Below, piece after piece: positions 12,801 through 22,770 of a DNA stretch of 64,000 bases (position 1 is the stretch's first letter; every line of letters begins with the position of its first letter). The stretch is taken from positions 26,508,038 through 26,572,037 of the forward strand of contig CM060477.1 in assembly GCA_030544235.1 (NCBI GenBank). Direction: 5' to 3'. Origin of the DNA: Lepturacanthus savala (taxonomy: Eukaryota; Chordata; Actinopteri; Scombriformes; Trichiuridae). A program made the translations under genes and the position numbers. The notes below the pieces were generated by a model. That model was not told where the DNA came from and searched no databases. It saw only the letters and a program-made list of their open reading frames with translations.

Positions 12801-15800
12801 AATACATTTGGTCAAAGTTACCAAGGACATTTGTTTTAAAACCATTTAAAATATGGTGTGTGTGTGTGTACATCTGACAAAAGTAGATGCACCTGAGTTC
12901 AGTTTCTTACGTTAATTCTGGTCTCTCCCATTCATCAGTCATTTTTGAGTGAGAACACCAAAAGTGTACAAAAGTTGAATAAAACACACAAAATTATATG
13001 TAAATTAATACTATTTTTTGTGTGCTAAAATCCTCTTTGTGGACAAAGTCGTGGAATCTTAGGGGAATCTGATCAAATTAACCACATTTTTCAGAGACAA
13101 AAACATTGAAAGTCAGATTTGACCAGGACAACATGAGGGTTAAGAGAAATGCTGCAGCGGTAAAACAGTGATGGTTGTGTGATTGACTTACTGGATTATT
13201 GCAAGAGCCGTACAACTTCACAATGTTGGGGTGATTCACGCGTGAAAGCTGCCGGAGCTGGAGACAAAAAGAGAAAATATGGCTCATAATTCCATTTACA
13301 TTCATGATGTTCTATATTTTAAAGGGGCACTATGATGAAAAATATTGCTTTATCAGTGCTTGTGTGTAAATATTTGGGTCTCAGTTGTTCCTGCTAACAC
13401 ACAACTGTTTGGAAATGTCTCCTGTTGTGATGGCTAGTGATAGGAAGGCAATGGCTGCATCTGAAACTGTCTACTTCCCACCTATGTAGTAGGTAAAAAT
13501 CAGGAATCCACTATGTAGAACGTCTGAATACCTTAGTCGACTTTCAACCAGTACATGAACAGTACCCAGATGGTTTACTACCTCAGGTCATATCACACTA
13601 CGTATCCCAGAAGTCAACCAGGGGTCAATAACTACAGTAGAAGAAGAACTTTTACCGTATTTTCTGGACTATAAGTCGCTCCAGAGTACAAGTCGCACCA
13701 GCCATAAAATGCATAATAAAGAAGGAAAAAAATATATAAGTCACACTGGAGTATAAGTCGCATTTTTGGGGGAAATTTATGTTGTGAAGCAGAGGTGATT
13801 AGGGGGCAATTGACTGTTTATCCAGTGGGTGTCGCTGTGTGATCATTGTGGTAAGAAGGTTTACTGAAGAAGAGTGAAGTTTCTGTGCATGCGCGAGTTG
13901 TCTTTCTCCCCGGGACTGGAAGGAATGTATTGTTGTTGTCTCTCGATAAAAAGTGAAACTCAACATCTGCGTTTGTGGTCGTTTGTTTTGATAAGTTACC
14001 ACAATTTATTTGATAAAATCCAACACCAAGAACAGACAGATTTCAAATGTAAATGATGAACAATTTAAAATAGAATAGAGGCAACAACAGGCTGAACGGT
14101 GCTGACGTTACATGACACAACTGAGAACGTGTCTGGTATGTTAACACAACATATTAAGAGTTATTCCGATAACTACAGCATCAATAACATGATAAGAAGT
14201 TTACCAAAACCATCTGATTCACTCCAAATACCCGGTAACTAAAATCCAATGAACTCTTCATCCTCTGTGTCACTTTTCATCAACTCCTCTAACTCCGGAG
14301 GTAGAAGATGCAGACGTCATATTTTACTACTTGCAGCTTGTGATCTGCAGAATATGATTTTCTGTTTCGGTACCGTTTTTAAAAGTTACCGCTAATGTTG
14401 AAATTATCAGCACAAGCCTAGAGCGCCCTCTGGCGGTTTAGTGTGAAAATAACATGTGAAATGATATACCGGTGATAATGTGTTAATAATTTCACACATA
14501 AGTCGCTCCAGAGTATAAGACGCACCCCCGGACAAACTATGAAAAAAAAACGCGACTTATGGTCCAGAAAATACGGTATCTATTTTTCCCCGTTATTAAA
14601 CAACACAATAATTACAAATTCAAGTAAGAATATCCACTTTGTGTTCTTACATAAATATGAACTTGAGCAAGGCAAAAGGAAGAATAAACATCAAGACTAT
14701 AATCTTACTAAATAAATGGATATAAATAAATAATATATTGGCAACTTAGGAAATAAAATAATACAAACATATTATATTGAAATAACTAATTAGTACATGT
14801 AGTCTTTTGCAATAAGACAATCCTTCTCACCATATCATTCACATTTCGATTTAAGCATTAAAAATCGTTAAAATAGTTATTGCAATGTTTCTGTATTGGT
14901 CCTTATTTTTAAGATTAAGAAGAATAATAGAGAGACATAAAAGATATTAATAGCGTTTTTAAAACACGTTATTAAAGGTCTTTTTTCTATTTACATGCAT
15001 GTACTGTATATGGGTTAGGGTTAGTGTTATATTGATCATATCAGATATTTCTTTAGCAGTATTCCTCTTGTATATAACGGTATGATTCACATCAAAAGGT
15101 GTGATATTCTCTATTGTAGAGCTTAACCAATTATGCAAATTCAATTATGCAATCAGGAGAACTTTTCCCGGTGCTGTAGTTTGTTCTTTGAACATCTGGG
15201 TTCAAATGACGGCCAAGATGGCTGCTGTAGTACGTCAGAATTGTGCCTTTTACTGGCTAACTTCCTGGCTAACTACTACTGTGGTGTTGGAGTAGCAGCT
15301 ACCGGTTAATAGGCAGTGATGCTAACTACTAGTAACTACTAGTTAGCAGGCATTGCATACAAAGGTTTTGGATGCAGCCCCTGACTCTAAATTGCTGATT
15401 TTGAAATATCTGATTGAATAAAAGCTTTCGGTTTTTGTTTGTATGTAAATAGACCACAAACATTTAAATATTAAACTGAGAAAATTGAAAAATAGGGCAC
15501 CTCTCTCTGAGCATGTCATCACAGGGGAATAGACAGGCATGTCATAGAAAGAGGTGAAGTAGTTGATTCTGTGATATTAAGACAACAATACCTCAACAAT
15601 AAAGGCTTTCCTTTCTGATTCACTCTCAATGGTCTTGATGGCGACATCTTTGCCTTTCCACTTGGCTTTGCAGACCACCCCAAATGCTCCTCTCCCCACC
15701 ACCTGGAAACAGGACAATGGACAGAGACTCTGTGATCTCCAGTGGAATAACGTGATAGACTAGTCGCTGCCAGCTGCATAAACTTTCTTCCTTTTCTGCT

Positions 15801-16143
15801 GCTGTGACATTTTACAACAAACACTGCTGAAGCCACTGTTACTGTAACATAATTTATCATGTGCAATTGATGTGCAATATTCTACCCCACTATGCAATAC
15901 ATGTGCAATAATCTATCCAACTGAATGTAGCATATTTATATGGTGCATCTATCCTATAATTATATATATATACAGCCTCTACTAATGTTGCTAATGCAAA
16001 TAAAGCATTATCTTATCTTAAACTCGCACTTACACAAATAAACAACCCACCTCCTCGACTTCAATATCCTCATAGTTTATTTCTTCGAATGGGTACCCCG
16101 GAGGTGTTTCAAGCATGTCGGTGGATGGTAACGTCAGAGACAT
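2030..16143 (-). CDS. map3k7: MAP3K7 (TAK1) protein kinase, 5' half of the gene, eight coding exons
   Basis: TAK1 is the cytoplasmic MAP3K that, with TAB partners, passes TGF-beta, IL-1, TNF and Toll signals to MKK/JNK/p38 and IKK. Exons on the minus strand, in order: 16143-16051, 15702-15592, 13257-13192, 12422-12377, 9625-9487, 5130-5006, 2575-2447, 2160-2030. They total 840 bp, or 280 codons, with consistent phases. Visible motifs are the glycine loop GRGAFGVV (residues 34-41), VAIK lysine (54), HRDLKPPN (145-152), KICDFG (163-168), activation-loop threonines and serine in the TAK1 arrangement (about 169, 175, 178, 183), WMAPE and the CWSKDPSQRPSM subdomain XI. The N terminus is shorter than the Ser-rich mammalian one. 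The next exon, expected to start near YFPGADE, is not in the window, so the TAB-binding C terminus lies to the left. Identification is from near-identity of the kinase motifs to vertebrate TAK1; a teleost paralogue cannot be excluded. Confidence 0.96.
2447..2575 (-). CDS. map3k7: map3k7 coding exon 7
   Basis: The 129-bp exon has acceptor gctttgcag and donor AACG|gtgagt. It codes SNYSEKCDVFSWGIILWEV, ITRRKPFDEIGGPAF and RIMWAVHN (kinase subdomains IX-X). Confidence 0.95.
3392..3762 (-). mobile_element. tRNA-derived SINE, full-length, 11-bp target duplication
   Basis: On the minus strand the head starts GGGCGACACGGTGGCGCAGG with a pol III A-box-like TGGCGCAGGGG and a B-box-like GGTTCAAGACC. 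A conserved body follows (contains CTCCGGCTTCCTCCCACAGT and ATTGGCAACTCTAAATTGCC), then a (GACT)n tail. The direct repeat agatatgatca at 3381-3391 and 3763-3773 is the target duplication. The body is the one common in teleost V-SINE/Mermaid-like families; the exact family name is not certain. Confidence 0.85.
3796..3832. repeat. (AT)n microsatellite
   Basis: A pure AT dinucleotide run just downstream of the SINE target duplication. Confidence 0.95.
3833..5005. other. map3k7 intron 6, mostly unremarkable
   Basis: AT-rich intronic sequence. A faint relic of a gggctg-type dispersed repeat is visible around 4355-4440; nothing coding was seen. Confidence 0.5.
5006..5130 (-). CDS. map3k7: map3k7 coding exon 6: DFG and activation loop; GC donor
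   Basis: The 125-bp exon codes [32 protein letters not shown]. The acceptor is gtgtcag. The exon-intron junction reads GAAG|gcaagt, a GC donor with otherwise perfect donor consensus; it restores EGSNYSEK across the junction. A GT donor 4 nt further, used with an acceptor 4 nt further, would also be in frame but change Ser to Asn. Confidence 0.92.
5643..6445. mobile_element. Harbinger-like non-autonomous element, internally triplicated
   Basis: The left end reads CTAGTTTATACTTCTGTAGA and continues like the element at 39569-39947. An internal unit of about 150-180 bp (starting tcaataaaagcattt, passing ggaatatgtgtta and ending in a T-rich block) occurs three times, starting near 5811, 6018 and 6170, but only once in the other copy. 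The right terminal repeat is missing after about 6445. Superfamily assignment rests on the terminal sequence resembling known teleost PIF/Harbinger ends and is tentative. Confidence 0.55.
6446..8870. other. map3k7 intron 5 sequence with inverted-repeat relics
   Basis: No coding sequence. An inverted repeat links 7664-7692 (taagtctataactgtcattt and following) with 8093-8125, about 400 bp apart, as expected of an old short inverted-repeat element. A truncated element beginning gggccagtgacaaaaatg at about 7349 is related to the one at 9100-9380. Confidence 0.5.
8881..8933 (-). pseudogene. Decayed partial copy of map3k7 exon 3 inside intron 5
   Basis: Read on the minus strand, this follows an intact tgtctccag acceptor and codes LSPVKNPNIVKLHFSCNK, against LRQLSRVNHPNIVKLYGSCN of exon 3. 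Similarity continues into the intron on both sides (about 8871-8950 against 13178-13280), so a genomic segment was copied, not an mRNA. The first 9 nt of the exon are missing in frame. The end of the exon and the real donor are also lost; only a weak AATAA|gtcaat remains, which would shift the frame. It is most likely a dead duplicate exon. Confidence 0.75.
9100..9380. mobile_element. Short inverted-terminal-repeat element (MITE)
   Basis: The left end GGTCAGTGACAAA and right end TTTGTCACTGAC are inverted repeats 255 bp apart, with an AT-rich interior. An inverted, truncated relative lies at about 7349-7610. Superfamily unknown. Confidence 0.6.
9487..9625 (-). CDS. map3k7: map3k7 coding exon 5: catalytic loop
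   Basis: The 139-bp exon has acceptor gtccacag and donor CCAA|gtatgc and ends in phase 2. It codes LHGAEPLPYY, the CSQGVAYLH helix and the catalytic loop IHRDLKPPN, whose Asn codon is completed by exon 6. Confidence 0.95.
9626..12376. other. map3k7 intron 4, no gene seen
   Basis: AT-rich intronic DNA. Weak traces of an element related to the TTAA-type repeats are seen near 9775-9840 and 10376-10412 (both contain cttgtgttag). No exon with good splice signals was found. Confidence 0.5.
12377..12422 (-). CDS. map3k7: map3k7 coding exon 4 (hinge region)
   Basis: The 46-bp exon has acceptor ctgctcag and donor AACG|gtgagt and ends in phase 1. It codes VCLVMEYAEGGSLYN, the hinge that contacts adenine and the start of helix D. 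Confidence 0.95.
12491..13143. mobile_element. piggyBac-like non-autonomous element with TTAA ends
   Basis: The element reads TTAACCCTCATGTTGT at the left and ACAACATGAGGGTTAA at the right, each side bounded by TTAA, the piggyBac target. Subterminal inverted copies of GTCAAATCTGACT support the structure. It lies in map3k7 intron 3, 48 bp from exon 3. Confidence 0.8.
13192..13257 (-). CDS. map3k7: map3k7 coding exon 3 (22 codons)
   Basis: This small symmetrical exon is phase 0-0, with acceptor tgtctccag and donor CCA|gtaagt. It codes LRQLSRVNHPNIVKLYGSCN and the following NP. A degenerate copy of it lies at 8881-8933 inside intron 5. Confidence 0.95.
13655..14576. mobile_element. Terminal-inverted-repeat DNA element with TA flanks
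   Basis: The left end is CCGTATTTTCTGGACTATAA and the right end is its complement (ttatggtccagaaaatacgg), with TA on both sides (13653-13654, 14577-14578). Subterminal gtcgctccagagta motifs are also repeated. The 922-bp interior has no transposase frame. This is a widespread vertebrate repeat; TA flanks fit Tc/mariner-type targets but the superfamily is not settled. It sits in map3k7 intron 2. Confidence 0.75.
14579..15591. other. Remainder of map3k7 intron 2
   Basis: AT-rich, with a short ctaactactagtaactactagttagc imperfect palindrome near 15320-15348. No coding or recognised repeat. Confidence 0.5.
15592..15702 (-). CDS. map3k7: map3k7 coding exon 2: glycine loop and catalytic lysine
   Basis: The exon has 37 codons, phase 0-0, acceptor tttccag and donor GAG|gtattg. 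It contains GRGAFGVVCKAKW and VAIKTIESESERKAF, that is, the ATP-binding loop, the lysine and the start of helix C. Confidence 0.95.
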
Positions 16144-16171
16144 TACTGGCCCGGGTCAGCTCAGCAACTTA
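16051..16171 (-). CDS. map3k7: map3k7 coding exon 1 (start codon at 16143-16141)
   Basis: The exon codes 31 residues, starting MSLTLPSTDML and ending EDIEVEE just before the glycine loop. The donor is GAG|gtgggt at 16050. Bases 16144-16171 are 5'UTR: a pyrimidine-rich acceptor (ttttgcttccag) ends at 16172, so an untranslated exon probably lies further upstream. The ATG is chosen because it is the first in frame after that acceptor and opens directly into the conserved kinase N-flank. Confidence 0.9.
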
Positions 16172-16900
16172 CTGGAAGCAAAACGTAAAAAAAGAGAAAA
16201 ACCTGTGAGCTTCACGGCAGCAGCTGTCATAATGACACAACAAGCAGCTCGAGCTGTCAGGACAGCAGCACATTAGCCGCCAGCCGGTGTTTCGGTTTAA
16301 CTCGCGACCGTGTTAATTGGTGACTTTCAGCCGTTTATGTCGCGGTTGCTCAAATTCAGAAAAAAAATAATTTAAGGAATGTGAACGCTTCTTGATATTT
16401 AATTAATATGATGTAACATTAAATACGAAGAAAATCGTGTTAATAGTTCAATTTAAGATAATGTAAGACGTTTTTAGCGGCTTTCAACGGCTGCCGTCAC
16501 CACGACAACATCGGACACTGAAAGTCAACAGTTAACACGGTCGCGAGTTAAACCGAAACACCGGCTAACTAGACGCTAACACCTAGCATAACTAGCGGGG
16601 CTAACTGTAGCCGCCTCGAAAACCGTCACAATACATCGTGAGTAATAAAACAGAGGTTAAAGCTTGTAAAAAAAGATGAGTTACACACCTACAGTATCAT
16701 TACCACAAGTAGGAACAAGCTACACGGCCTCCAGTGGTTTAGCCGGCCTGTCTGCTAACGCTAGATGCTTATTAGCTTCAACAACTCAGAGCTCCGGCTC
16801 TCTGGACATCGGGGACGTCGTCTTCTGTCGTTCATGTGCATAAAAGCCGGAGTTGAGCGTCCATCGTGAGAAACAGCTACAGTTATCCGCCGGACGGACC
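16172..16900 (-). promoter_or_regulatory. map3k7: Probable map3k7 promoter / untranslated first exon region
   Basis: The stretch is much richer in CpG than its surroundings and lies immediately upstream of the first coding exon. A possible donor for an untranslated exon is ACTGTAG|gtgtgt (minus strand, near 16688). This is inference from position and base composition; no transcription start was identified. Confidence 0.45.
16282..16566. repeat. Inverted repeat with 49-bp arms upstream of map3k7
   Basis: Arms 16282-16330 (agccggtgtttcggtttaac and on to gactttcag) and 16518-16566 are reverse complements with very few mismatches. They are separated by about 187 bp of AT-rich sequence. No convincing target duplication is seen at the outer ends. 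Confidence 0.85.
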
Positions 16901-17003
16901 GAACATAACTTTCCGCAGCGGGTCCAGCGGCTTTTGGAGCTAGGAGAGAGTTTTTATTCTCCGCAGGAGCAGCAGCTCCATCAGGAAGTGTGTGCGCACT
17001 GCA

Positions 17004-17415
17004 ATACTGTCCGCTGGCTGCTGAGCCTTAGGATGAAGGAATAACAGCAATATAACACTATAATAATCCGATAATAACGCTGTTATTAACCCTCTAATAA
17101 GGCTCTAATAACGCAGTTAATAAGCCTCTAATAACGCGGCTAAAACGCTTTTAATAACCATTTCTCTTTCATCCTCTAATAGCACTTCTAATAAGGCTCT
17201 AATAACACGTTAATAAGCCTCTAATAAAGGTGTTATAACGCGTTTAATAACCATTTTAATCTCTCTTGAGACCCTCTAATAACACCAATACTGTCCGCTA
17301 GCTGCTGAGCCTTAGGATGGAGAAATAACAGCAATAATAATCATATAATAACACTTTTATTAACCCTCTAATAACCCTTCTAATACATCTCTAATAATGC
17401 TCTAATAATTTTAAT
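17004..17415. repeat. CTAATAA-type tandem repeat with a nested duplication
   Basis: Degenerate units such as cctctaataa, ctctaataacgc and ttaataagcct recur across 17060-17415. A longer module, actgtccgctggctgctgag and about 35 bp after it, occurs at 17005 and again at 17289. A block of about 284 bp was therefore duplicated in tandem. Confidence 0.8.
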
Positions 17416-19733
17416 GACATTGAAATTCATGAAATGTTTGAGATTGTTATTTATTGTTAGATAATCCTGTTCTTATGGAAAACATCATGCACAATGCGTA
17501 GCAAACTTGTTGTGCTGTGTCCAAAAGGAGAAGTGTAACCAACAGGTCAGGGGGAAGTTCTGGATGCCACAAACATACAGAAAGGAGAATACAGAGGGTA
17601 TTTTAATTCATTGTGGCATGGAGAAGACAAAGGATGCATATTGTTGGCAGATTGGGATATTTTTTTAAAACTAATATTAAAAACATGAAGAATGACCACC
17701 AAAAAACCCCAAAGCAGGTGCTCAGATAACAAAACAGAGTTTCTAATTGTGGAAAACCCTGACTTTAAAAAATAAAAAGAAAGGGCCATTTTTTGACATA
17801 TTGACATATTTGATAATATATAAAGTTTTAAAATAATAAAATCTTTTATTATGTCTCGTCTTTTATTCTGAAAGAAGAATAAAGTTTAAAGTAAAGTTAT
17901 TTTTACTAGATCTGAATTAGACAGTTTTTTTTACTTTATTTAGGGTTCTGATTTTCTGATTATGGTTCTGAATGCTGAATAATAAAAGTTTAAGCAAGTT
18001 ATTGAAAATATGCAGAGTTTAATTCAGAGGCTAAAAAAATTGTACAGCCAACATAATTTCAGTGCTAGAAATTTAATATAAAATGTGACTGATGAATGAT
18101 TTTCTTCTATACTAATAGTCTCCATTTGCTTTCCCTTAGACATAACCATTTAAAACGTATGTAAAAAAAAAAGTACTTGAGTGAATTTACTTATTTACTT
18201 TCCACCTCTGCCCACTACAAAGGAGCATTTCTAACCTTTTTAAGAAAGGAAAAGCTGAATTGATTTTTAGTTTGATGAGGTTTCCTCTGGGAAATTGGAG
18301 ATAAAACATTATATTAAATTAAATACCTATACACACCTTTGTTATTGCTACATGGTTGTTGTAAAGGTCACATGGTATGAGGTAGGTGAGTAGATTATTG
18401 CACATGGAATTATTGAAAAAATAGAAATAAATAAATTACACATGGTTACCTATTCTTTACACATTATTATATACATTATTATGAATTATATAAAATATCA
18501 ATAATAATATATAAATATATTAAGAGTATAATACTTAGAATTTATTTAGAATATAATACATATGAACAATAAGTTAAGATATTGAATAGAAACAATATAT
18601 TAAAACATATATAAAAATATACAAATAAAATATGCAAGGATAGATCTATACATCCATACACACATATATACATACAAAAACAGTAATACTCATGTACATA
18701 CATACATTCAATGCAATAATAAAACAATAATAATTTTGAGGGTCAGAAAATGACTGACAGACTGACTGACTTTAATATGTTATATTCTATTTGACTAGAA
18801 AAGCTATATTTGGGTGGGTGGGTATTTAAAATTATACACATACATATTGTGGGTATTTAAATGAGGTAAAATGAGAAGAAAACCTTCCCCTTTCTATGCA
18901 AATGAGCCAATTGCAAAAACAGACCTATTCACAGAAAACAGTGCTAATAGTCTCATACAGTTAAAGTGAAATAATGAGCATGGCTATAGAGTTGTTGGTA
19001 AGTGTGTGTTCTCTCTTCATCCCTACATGTTGCTTTATTATAACAATCCCAGCCTATAAAGCTGGAATCTGTGTGCAGCAGCTGATCCGTGTAGATATTT
19101 AGCAGAACACAGAACATTAATTCCCGTCAGATCCTGCATGATCCGGTGTTAATGCTACTGCATTGTGCGTGAATGCCACATGGACGCACTTATCACTCCA
19201 GCTGCTCAGGTATAGCTGTAACACTAGCTTATGTTACATGTAGAAAATACTCGAGAAGTATCTCTACTTAATAAACACATGCAACATAAAGCTTCTGTGC
19301 TGTTTGCAGATTTCATTATGGATTGATCTGCTGAAACTGCTCCACCCACTAAAAGCAAGGGCAAATTCCACTCAGCTGCTAAACTTTATCGGCGTGTTTG
19401 CACCATCATATCATGAGGGCAAATATCTTTTATGAATAGGAGCTTAAGATGCAGCAAATAGTTGGCACAAATCAGCTCTGTAAACTGCAGAGCTGTGGAT
19501 TTCTGGAGACAAACACCCAACCTATAACTTAGTTGAATGATATTCATGCGTATAAATGCAAAGCAGTAAGTACCAGTTTCCCTTTGAGTAGTGTGTTCCA
19601 GTGGTTGAAGTAGGCTGACAGTGAATATCAGCAGCATCAAACCTGAATATTGTAGACTCGTGTAGCTACAGGGGAGTGGAATGTATTAAAAAGAAGTGGG
19701 CCAAAGGGGACCAATAGCAGTGTTTCAATTTTT
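17416..19733. other. Intergenic, AT-rich, no gene seen
   Basis: Low-complexity A/T tracts dominate 18400-18740. Around 18960-19230 the sequence is less biased and looks unique, but no frame with splice signals was recognised. Confidence 0.5.
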
Positions 19734-19809
19734 GTTTAAAATTGTTATTGAAGGCCTTTTCCACAGGTGTTTTCACATGGAGTAGACTCAAAATTTTACT
19801 TCTCAAATA

Positions 19810-21020
19810 CACTCACCGGCCACTTTATTAGGTATGCTAGTAACGGGTTGGACCCCCTTTTGCCTTCAGAACTGCCTTCTTCGTAGCATAGATTCAACAA
19901 GGTGCTGGAAGCATTCCTCAGAGAGTTTGGTCCATATTGACATGATGGCATCACACAGTTGGTGCAGATTTGTCGGCTGCACATCCATGATGCAAATCTC
20001 CCGTTCCACCACATCCCAAAGATGCTCTATTGGATTGAGATCTGGTGACTGTGGAGGCCATTTGAGTACAGTGAACTCATTGTCATGTTCAAGAAACCAG
20101 TCTGAGATGATTCCAGCTTTATGACATAGAGCATTATCCTGCTGAAAGTAGCATCAGAAGTTGGGTACATTGTGGTCATAAAGGGATGGACATGGTCAGC
20201 AACAATACTCAGGTAGGCTGTGGCGTTGCAACGATGCTCAATTGATACCAAGGGGCTCAAAGAGTGCCAAGAAAATATTCCCCACACCATTACACCACCA
20301 CCACCAGCCTGAACCGTTGATACAAGGCAGGATGGATCCATGCTTTCATGTTGTTGACGCCAAATTCTGACCCTACCATCCGAATATCGCAGCAGAAATC
20401 GAGACTCATCAGACCAGGCAACGTTTTTCCAATCTTCTATTGTCCAATTTCTATGAGCTTGTGCAAATTGTAGCCTCAGTTTCCTGTTCTTAGCTGAAAG
20501 GAGTGACACCCGGCATGGTCTTCTGCTGCTGTAGCCCATCTGCCTCAAAGTTCCACGTACTGTGCGTTCAGAGATGCTCTTCTGCCTACCTTGGTTGTAA
20601 CGGGTGGTTATTTGAGTCACTGTTGCCTTTCTATCAACTCGAACCAGTCTGGCCATTCTCCTCTGACCTCTGGCATCAACAAGGCATTTCCGCCCACAGA
20701 ACTGCCACTCACTGGATATTTTTTCTTTTTCGGACCCTTCTCTGTAAACCCTAGAGATGGTTGTGCGTGAAAATCCCAGTAGATCAGCAGTTTCTGAAAT
20801 ACTCAGACCAGCCCTTCTGGCACCAACAACAATGCCACGTTCAAAGTCACTCAAATCACCTTTCTTCCCCATACTGATGCTCGGTTTGAACTGCAGGAGA
20901 TTGTCTTGACCATGTCTACATGCCTAAATGCACTGAGTTGCCGCCATGCGATTGGCTGATTAGAAATTAAGTGTTAACGAGCAGTTGGACAGGTGTACCT
21001 AATAAAGTGGCCGGTGAGTG
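19810..21020 (-). mobile_element. Tc1/mariner transposon, DD36E type, nearly intact
   Basis: Terminal inverted repeats start CACTCACCGGCCACTTTATT on both ends, with TA duplications at 19808-19809 and 21021-21022. The 1211-bp element carries one transposase gene on the minus strand. The left repeat lacks a 5-bp cacca present in the second copy (51551). The flank at 19735-19809 resembles 46725-46799, which has no insertion at the matching TA. Confidence 0.95.
19866..20872 (-). pseudogene. Tc1-type transposase with one frameshift
   Basis: The transposase cuts and pastes its own element. It starts MGKKGDLSDFERGIVVGAR and has a helix-turn-helix (GLSISETADLLGFSRTTISR) and a second DNA-binding region to about residue 110. 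The first catalytic Asp is in WSDESRF, the second in YFQQDN, and the Glu is in PDLNPIEHLW. Between second Asp and Glu there are 36 residues, against 34 in classical Tc1, matching the DD36E (Incomer-type) group. One base is missing near 20150 (gatgctac here, gatggctac in the 52-kb copy), which breaks the frame. Downstream the frame is open to the TGA at 19866. Without that deletion the length (about 335 codons) is normal for the family. Confidence 0.93.
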
Positions 21021-21022
21021 TA

Positions 21023-21966
21023 TTTCCCAACAATGTATGTAATCTTTTGCATTGTATTTGATCATTTATTAATGAAAAACTGTTAAAATGTGTATGTTCC
21101 GATTTGGCCTGGCATGTTGTTAGCATTGTGTGTTTAGTAATTCCCAATGTCCAAAAGGCCTAAAAATAATAAAAAAAAAAAGAAAACAAAAAAGTGAATA
21201 TGTCTCTTGATTATTTTTACTTAGTCTATTACAAATTAATTAAATAAATATAATGTTTAATCAGAATTGCATTGGTGTACACACTATAGTAATGCACTTT
21301 GTGAGTCCTTCCCATATTGCAGTTCATTATATTTGACTAATTTTTCAATTTTTCAATCTTTTCAAAATATTATTACAATGTTATTATGCTGTTATTACAA
21401 TTTAACCTAAACCTTTAGTAATGTTTGATGTAAATGTATAAATGGGTTGATGTAAAACATAATTTGGTCATATGGTTTATGAATTTGTGTTAAAATACTA
21501 CTACTACTACTACTACTAATAATAATAATAATAATAATAAAGAGTTAAGTACTAATAATCTTGACTTAACACTTGACTGTGTAGCTACTTGTTGGTCCAG
21601 AGCTTTCAGCGTAGTTGAGCTGAAGTTCTGCAGACCTTTGAGGTCTGAATTTAGCCTCACAAGCAAGACTCTCCTTGATCAGACAAGGAACCTTTGTGCG
21701 ATGTCAAAATTACATTTGTGAGGAGGGATGTTATATAAACACCTGCACTTGATAAATGCTAATTACATGCTCTGCTCACAGGGAGTAATAAAGCAGGCCT
21801 CCCGATGGATGCTTTCCAACCCACAAGGCAAGCACAACTCATACTAATGAGCATGAACTAATTTGTTGTGATATTGAACAGAGGGCTGTTAATAGCAGGA
21901 GCCATTCCTCTCCCTTGAAATAATTATTCTAATCGCTCATTTCAAAGGTGATTAAAATGCTCTCAC
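21023..21966. other. Intergenic; simple repeats then unique-looking sequence
   Basis: (ACT)n/(AAT)n tract at 21501-21541. From about 21570 the sequence is less AT-biased and looks non-repetitive up to the candidate exon at 21967, possibly conserved non-coding DNA. Confidence 0.4.
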
Positions 21967-22105
21967 CTGGCAGTTTTGGCCGTGGACTGTGGTACCTGCG
22001 TCGGAATATGGTCTGGGAAGTTGTCAATGGGAAGTTGGATGTTTGGTGTATTCTCTCAGATTCCTTGATACTCTGAAGAGTCAGCCCTGGTAAACCACTC
22101 TCATT
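21967..22105 (-). CDS. Orphan coding exon, gene not recognised
   Basis: The acceptor is tttttccag and the donor CTGCCAG|gtgaga, both strong. Between them is a 139-bp open frame (phase 0 in, phase 1 out) coding NESGLPGLTLQSIKESERIH, then QTSNFPLTTSQTIF and RRRYHSPRPKLP. The composition is basic at its end and not repeat-like, and no repeat family in the window contains it. No neighbouring exon was identified, so the gene, if real, must have long introns here. I do not recognise the protein. The alternative is a chance frame between chance splice motifs. Confidence 0.4.
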
Positions 22106-22680
22106 CTGGAAAAATGACTTCCTGTGATACCAAAGCGACATTTAATGACTGGAAATGTAATGTAATGTGATCTTTGTTGAGATCTTGACATTGAATGTGT
22201 AAGAATTATAGGTACAGGTCTGTTTCCAAGTTGCAGTTGAAACATTTTATATGACATTTTAAGTTTTAAAATGCCTTTTTAGTAGTTTTTAGCATTCATT
22301 TTCATATGGCAACAATGTACCACAGTAAAAATAATGAAGATAATGGTTTAAATTGTAATAATATCGTAATAACATTTACAATTTTAAAACTAGAAAAATA
22401 TGTCAATTATAATGAAATGCAATGTGGGCAGGACTCAGAAAGTGTATTACTACAGTGTGTACACCAGTATAATTATAATTCCGTTTATTACAGGACTAGT
22501 CCCTGCAAGTATCTGCATGTGAGGAATATTCCAATATTAACAGTGATGTAAAACAGTGATGTTTTTTCATGTAAAATGTAAAATAGATTTCATATTTGAA
22601 GTGAATTAAACAGAATAATAATATAATAATATAATTTTTATTAATTCACTAAGAGACTTCCTGTTGGCGGACAGAGGTTG
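22106..22680. other. Intergenic, nothing recognised
   Basis: AT-rich with no frame, repeat or splice structure that could be supported. Confidence 0.5.
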
Positions 22681-22681
22681 A

Positions 22682-22768
<87 letters not shown>
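22681..22768. repeat. Compound (AC)n(AT)n microsatellite
   Basis: AC run to about 22735 followed directly by AT to about 22768. Histidine/threonine-rich frames here are artefacts of the repeat. Confidence 0.97.

Positions 22769-22770
<2 letters not shown>

Noticed and set aside
17060..17415. CRISPR-like array
   Set aside because: Vertebrate DNA, degenerate units without regular spacers; an ordinary tandem repeat.
19834..20124. Plus-strand frames over the Tc1 elements (also 20503-20754, 51594-51815, 52098-52349)
   Set aside because: Antisense of the transposase gene.
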